Assembly: GCA_018819665.1 (NCBI GenBank)
Contig: JAHJOY010000315.1
Span: 1 to 8,102 of the forward strand
Direction: 5' to 3'
Origin: a bacterium
GTDB taxonomy: Bacteria > Atribacterota > Phoenicimicrobiia > Phoenicimicrobiales > Phoenicimicrobiaceae
Length of the DNA: 8,102 nucleotides
Under the pieces are notes generated by a model that saw only the letters and a list, made by a program, of their open reading frames with translations, did not search any database and was not told the origin of the DNA. This document shows positions 6,804 to 8,102 of the stretch, piece by piece. The first letter of the stretch is position 1. The number at the start of each line of letters is the position of its first letter. The position numbers and the translations under genes are program-made.

Positions 6804-8057
6804 CTATTTCTTAAGATACTCTTCAGCAGCTGTTATTAGTGCCTTCTGGGCATAGGAAACATCTGGTCTTGATACAAATAGACTTGTAATATCTTTAAAC
6901 TCTGTGGTCCAACCTTCACTGGCTGCTGCTCCATGCATTACACTGGGAGAAATAGCATCCTTTTGCCAATCTCTCGCAGCCGATTTCAGATAATCATTGT
7001 AATCACTAATATCTATATCTGTTCTTGCGGGGATTGAACCTTTGGCTTTATTAAAACTATATTGCCCTTCCTTGGAACCAAGAACTTTGAGCCAGGCTAT
7101 AACATTTTCTTGATTCTTACAACCTTTAGGTAAAGCAAAACTATCAGAAAGAGCTAAAAAGATACCTTCATTATCTGGAGGAGGGGCCCAACCATAATCT
7201 TCAAATCCTACTGACATAAACCATCCATTGGTCCAGTCTCCCATAATCATCATTGCACCTTTCTCTTTAAGCAGATATTGCCCGGCCTCATCCCAGGTAA
7301 GAGCAGAATGATCAGTATTTAAATAAGTGCCCATTTTAGCAAATGTCTCTAATGCATCAGTAACTCTGGCATCTGACCATTTCACTTCTCCGGTCCATAA
7401 GCCATTGTAATCATTTGTTCCAAGTTTTCCTAGCAGGACAGATTCGAATACATGGCCAGCTTCCCAACCATCTTTTGTACCCATAACAAAGGGGACTACG
7501 CCTTTTGCTTTTAATTCATCACATACATCAAAGAATTGGCTAAAGGTACGAGGGGGAGTAATTTTATACTTGCTAAATATGCTCTTGTTAAACCATAATA
7601 CATTGGAACGATGGATATTTACAGGAACAGACCAATAATCTCCTTTGTAAGAAACGATATCCAGAACACCCTGAGGCATAGTTTCAGTCCAGCCCTCAGA
7701 TTTATAAATATCTGTTAATGGCTGCATATATCCTGGTACTACCCAGGTATCAATTAATTCATGACCTGCATGAACCTGAAAAGTATCGGGAGGATCTCCA
7801 CCAAGCATTCGGGTTTTAAAAACAGCTTTTGCATGCGCACCTGCTCCTCCAGCTACTGTAGCATTAATAACTTCTACATCAGGATATTTAGCGTTATAGA
7901 TTTCAAACAAAGCATTCAACCCTTCTGCCTCACCCCCCGCTGTCCACCAACTATTAATCTCTAAAGTACCTTTAAGATTACCAGCAAAGGTGGGAATAGC
8001 AAAAAATACAGCTACAATTGAAACTAAAACCAAACCAGTTAGTAATTTACGTAACAT
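6804..8057 (-). CDS. Sugar ABC transporter substrate-binding protein, glucose/mannose-binding type
   Basis: A 417-residue family-1 extracellular solute-binding protein. The signal peptide has basic MLRK, a hydrophobic core (5-20) and an AxA-type site (TFA-G, after residue 25). There is no lipobox cysteine, so the mature protein should be soluble in a periplasm. The mature part follows closely what I recall of the Thermus thermophilus glucose/mannose-binding protein: INSWWT (34-39), VINATVAGGAGAHAKAV (63-79), MLGGDPPDTFQVHAG (84-98), SVPVNIHRSNVLW (143-155), MGDWTNGW (272-279), SDSFALPKG (304-312) and KGSIPAR (339-345). Conserved Trp and His residues are of the sugar-stacking kind. ATG at 8057 is preceded by AGGAGGT seven bases upstream, the strongest ribosome binding site in the window. 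It is first in the visible transporter operon. The true ligand may differ from glucose, since the neighbours are a xylulokinase-like kinase and a GRE. Confidence 0.92.
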   Translation of the reverse strand: MLRKLLTGLVLVSIVAVFFAIPTFAGNLKGTLEINSWWTAGGEAEGLNALFEIYNAKYPDVEVINATVAGGAGAHAKAVFKTRMLGGDPPDTFQVHAGHELIDTWVVPGYMQPLTDIYKSEGWTETMPQGVLDIVSYKGDYWSVPVNIHRSNVLWFNKSIFSKYKITPPRTFSQFFDVCDELKAKGVVPFVMGTKDGWEAGHVFESVLLGKLGTNDYNGLWTGEVKWSDARVTDALETFAKMGTYLNTDHSALTWDEAGQYLLKEKGAMMIMGDWTNGWFMSVGFEDYGWAPPPDNEGIFLALSDSFALPKGCKNQENVIAWLKVLGSKEGQYSFNKAKGSIPARTDIDISDYNDYLKSAARDWQKDAISPSVMHGAAASEGWTTEFKDITSLFVSRPDVSYAQKALITAAEEYLKK

Positions 8058-8061
8058 GATT

Positions 8062-8070
8062 AATACCTCC
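8062..8070 (-). promoter_or_regulatory. Strong ribosome binding site of the binding-protein gene
   Basis: Minus-strand AGGAGGT lies seven bases before the ATG and is close to the full anti-Shine-Dalgarno complement. It fits the high protein amount a periplasmic binding protein needs. The few bases further upstream hold only a small CTTTC-GAAAG inverted repeat (8076-8088); the promoter must lie beyond the window edge. Confidence 0.75.
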
Positions 8071-8102
8071 TATCTCTTTCTTTGAAAGTTTTTCTTTAAA
8101 TA

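Overview
This is an AT-rich bacterial window, almost fully coding. It carries a putative anaerobic sugar or polyol uptake-and-catabolism locus built around a glycyl radical enzyme (GRE). Five genes read on the minus strand, in transcription order from the right edge: a sugar-binding protein (8057-6804), two CUT1-type ABC permeases (6732-5842 and 5839-4994), an FGGY-family xylulokinase-like sugar kinase (4695-3181), and an 802-residue GRE (3179-771). A partial radical-SAM GRE-activating enzyme reads on the plus strand (1-774) and meets the GRE tail to tail, with overlapping stop codons.

The transporter genes look like one transcript. A perfect 15-bp inverted repeat sits between the binding-protein gene and the first permease gene, where malE-malF type operons often use a stem to keep binding-protein mRNA in excess. 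After the second permease comes a 298-bp AT-rich gap with weak terminator-like hairpins, a GU-rich stem that forms well only in minus-strand RNA, an imperfect tandem repeat and a consensus -10 box. It probably separates the transporter transcript from a kinase-GRE transcript. Kinase and GRE are separated by one base and are likely translationally coupled. No transporter ATPase is encoded here, so it lies outside the window or is shared.

Proposed logic (inference): the solute is captured and imported by the ABC system, phosphorylated by the kinase (or its dehydration product is), and dehydrated or cleaved by the GRE after the activase installs its glycyl radical. The GRE keeps the Cys-x-Glu-Pro active-site signature of diol-dehydratase-type members. 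Its radical-site motif is atypical (RIHGQYG instead of the RVxGY pattern), and it appears to lack an Asp found in glycerol dehydratase. Its activase is compact and PFL-activase-like, without the ferredoxin insert usual for non-PFL activases. The substrate is unknown, and this may be an uncharacterised GRE subfamily.

The organism must live anaerobically at least part of the time, because GREs are destroyed by oxygen. The binding protein has a cleavable signal peptide without a lipobox and resembles the Thermus glucose-binding protein. This hints at a diderm, perhaps of a Thermotogota/Atribacterota-like lineage, but the phylum cannot be fixed from this window.
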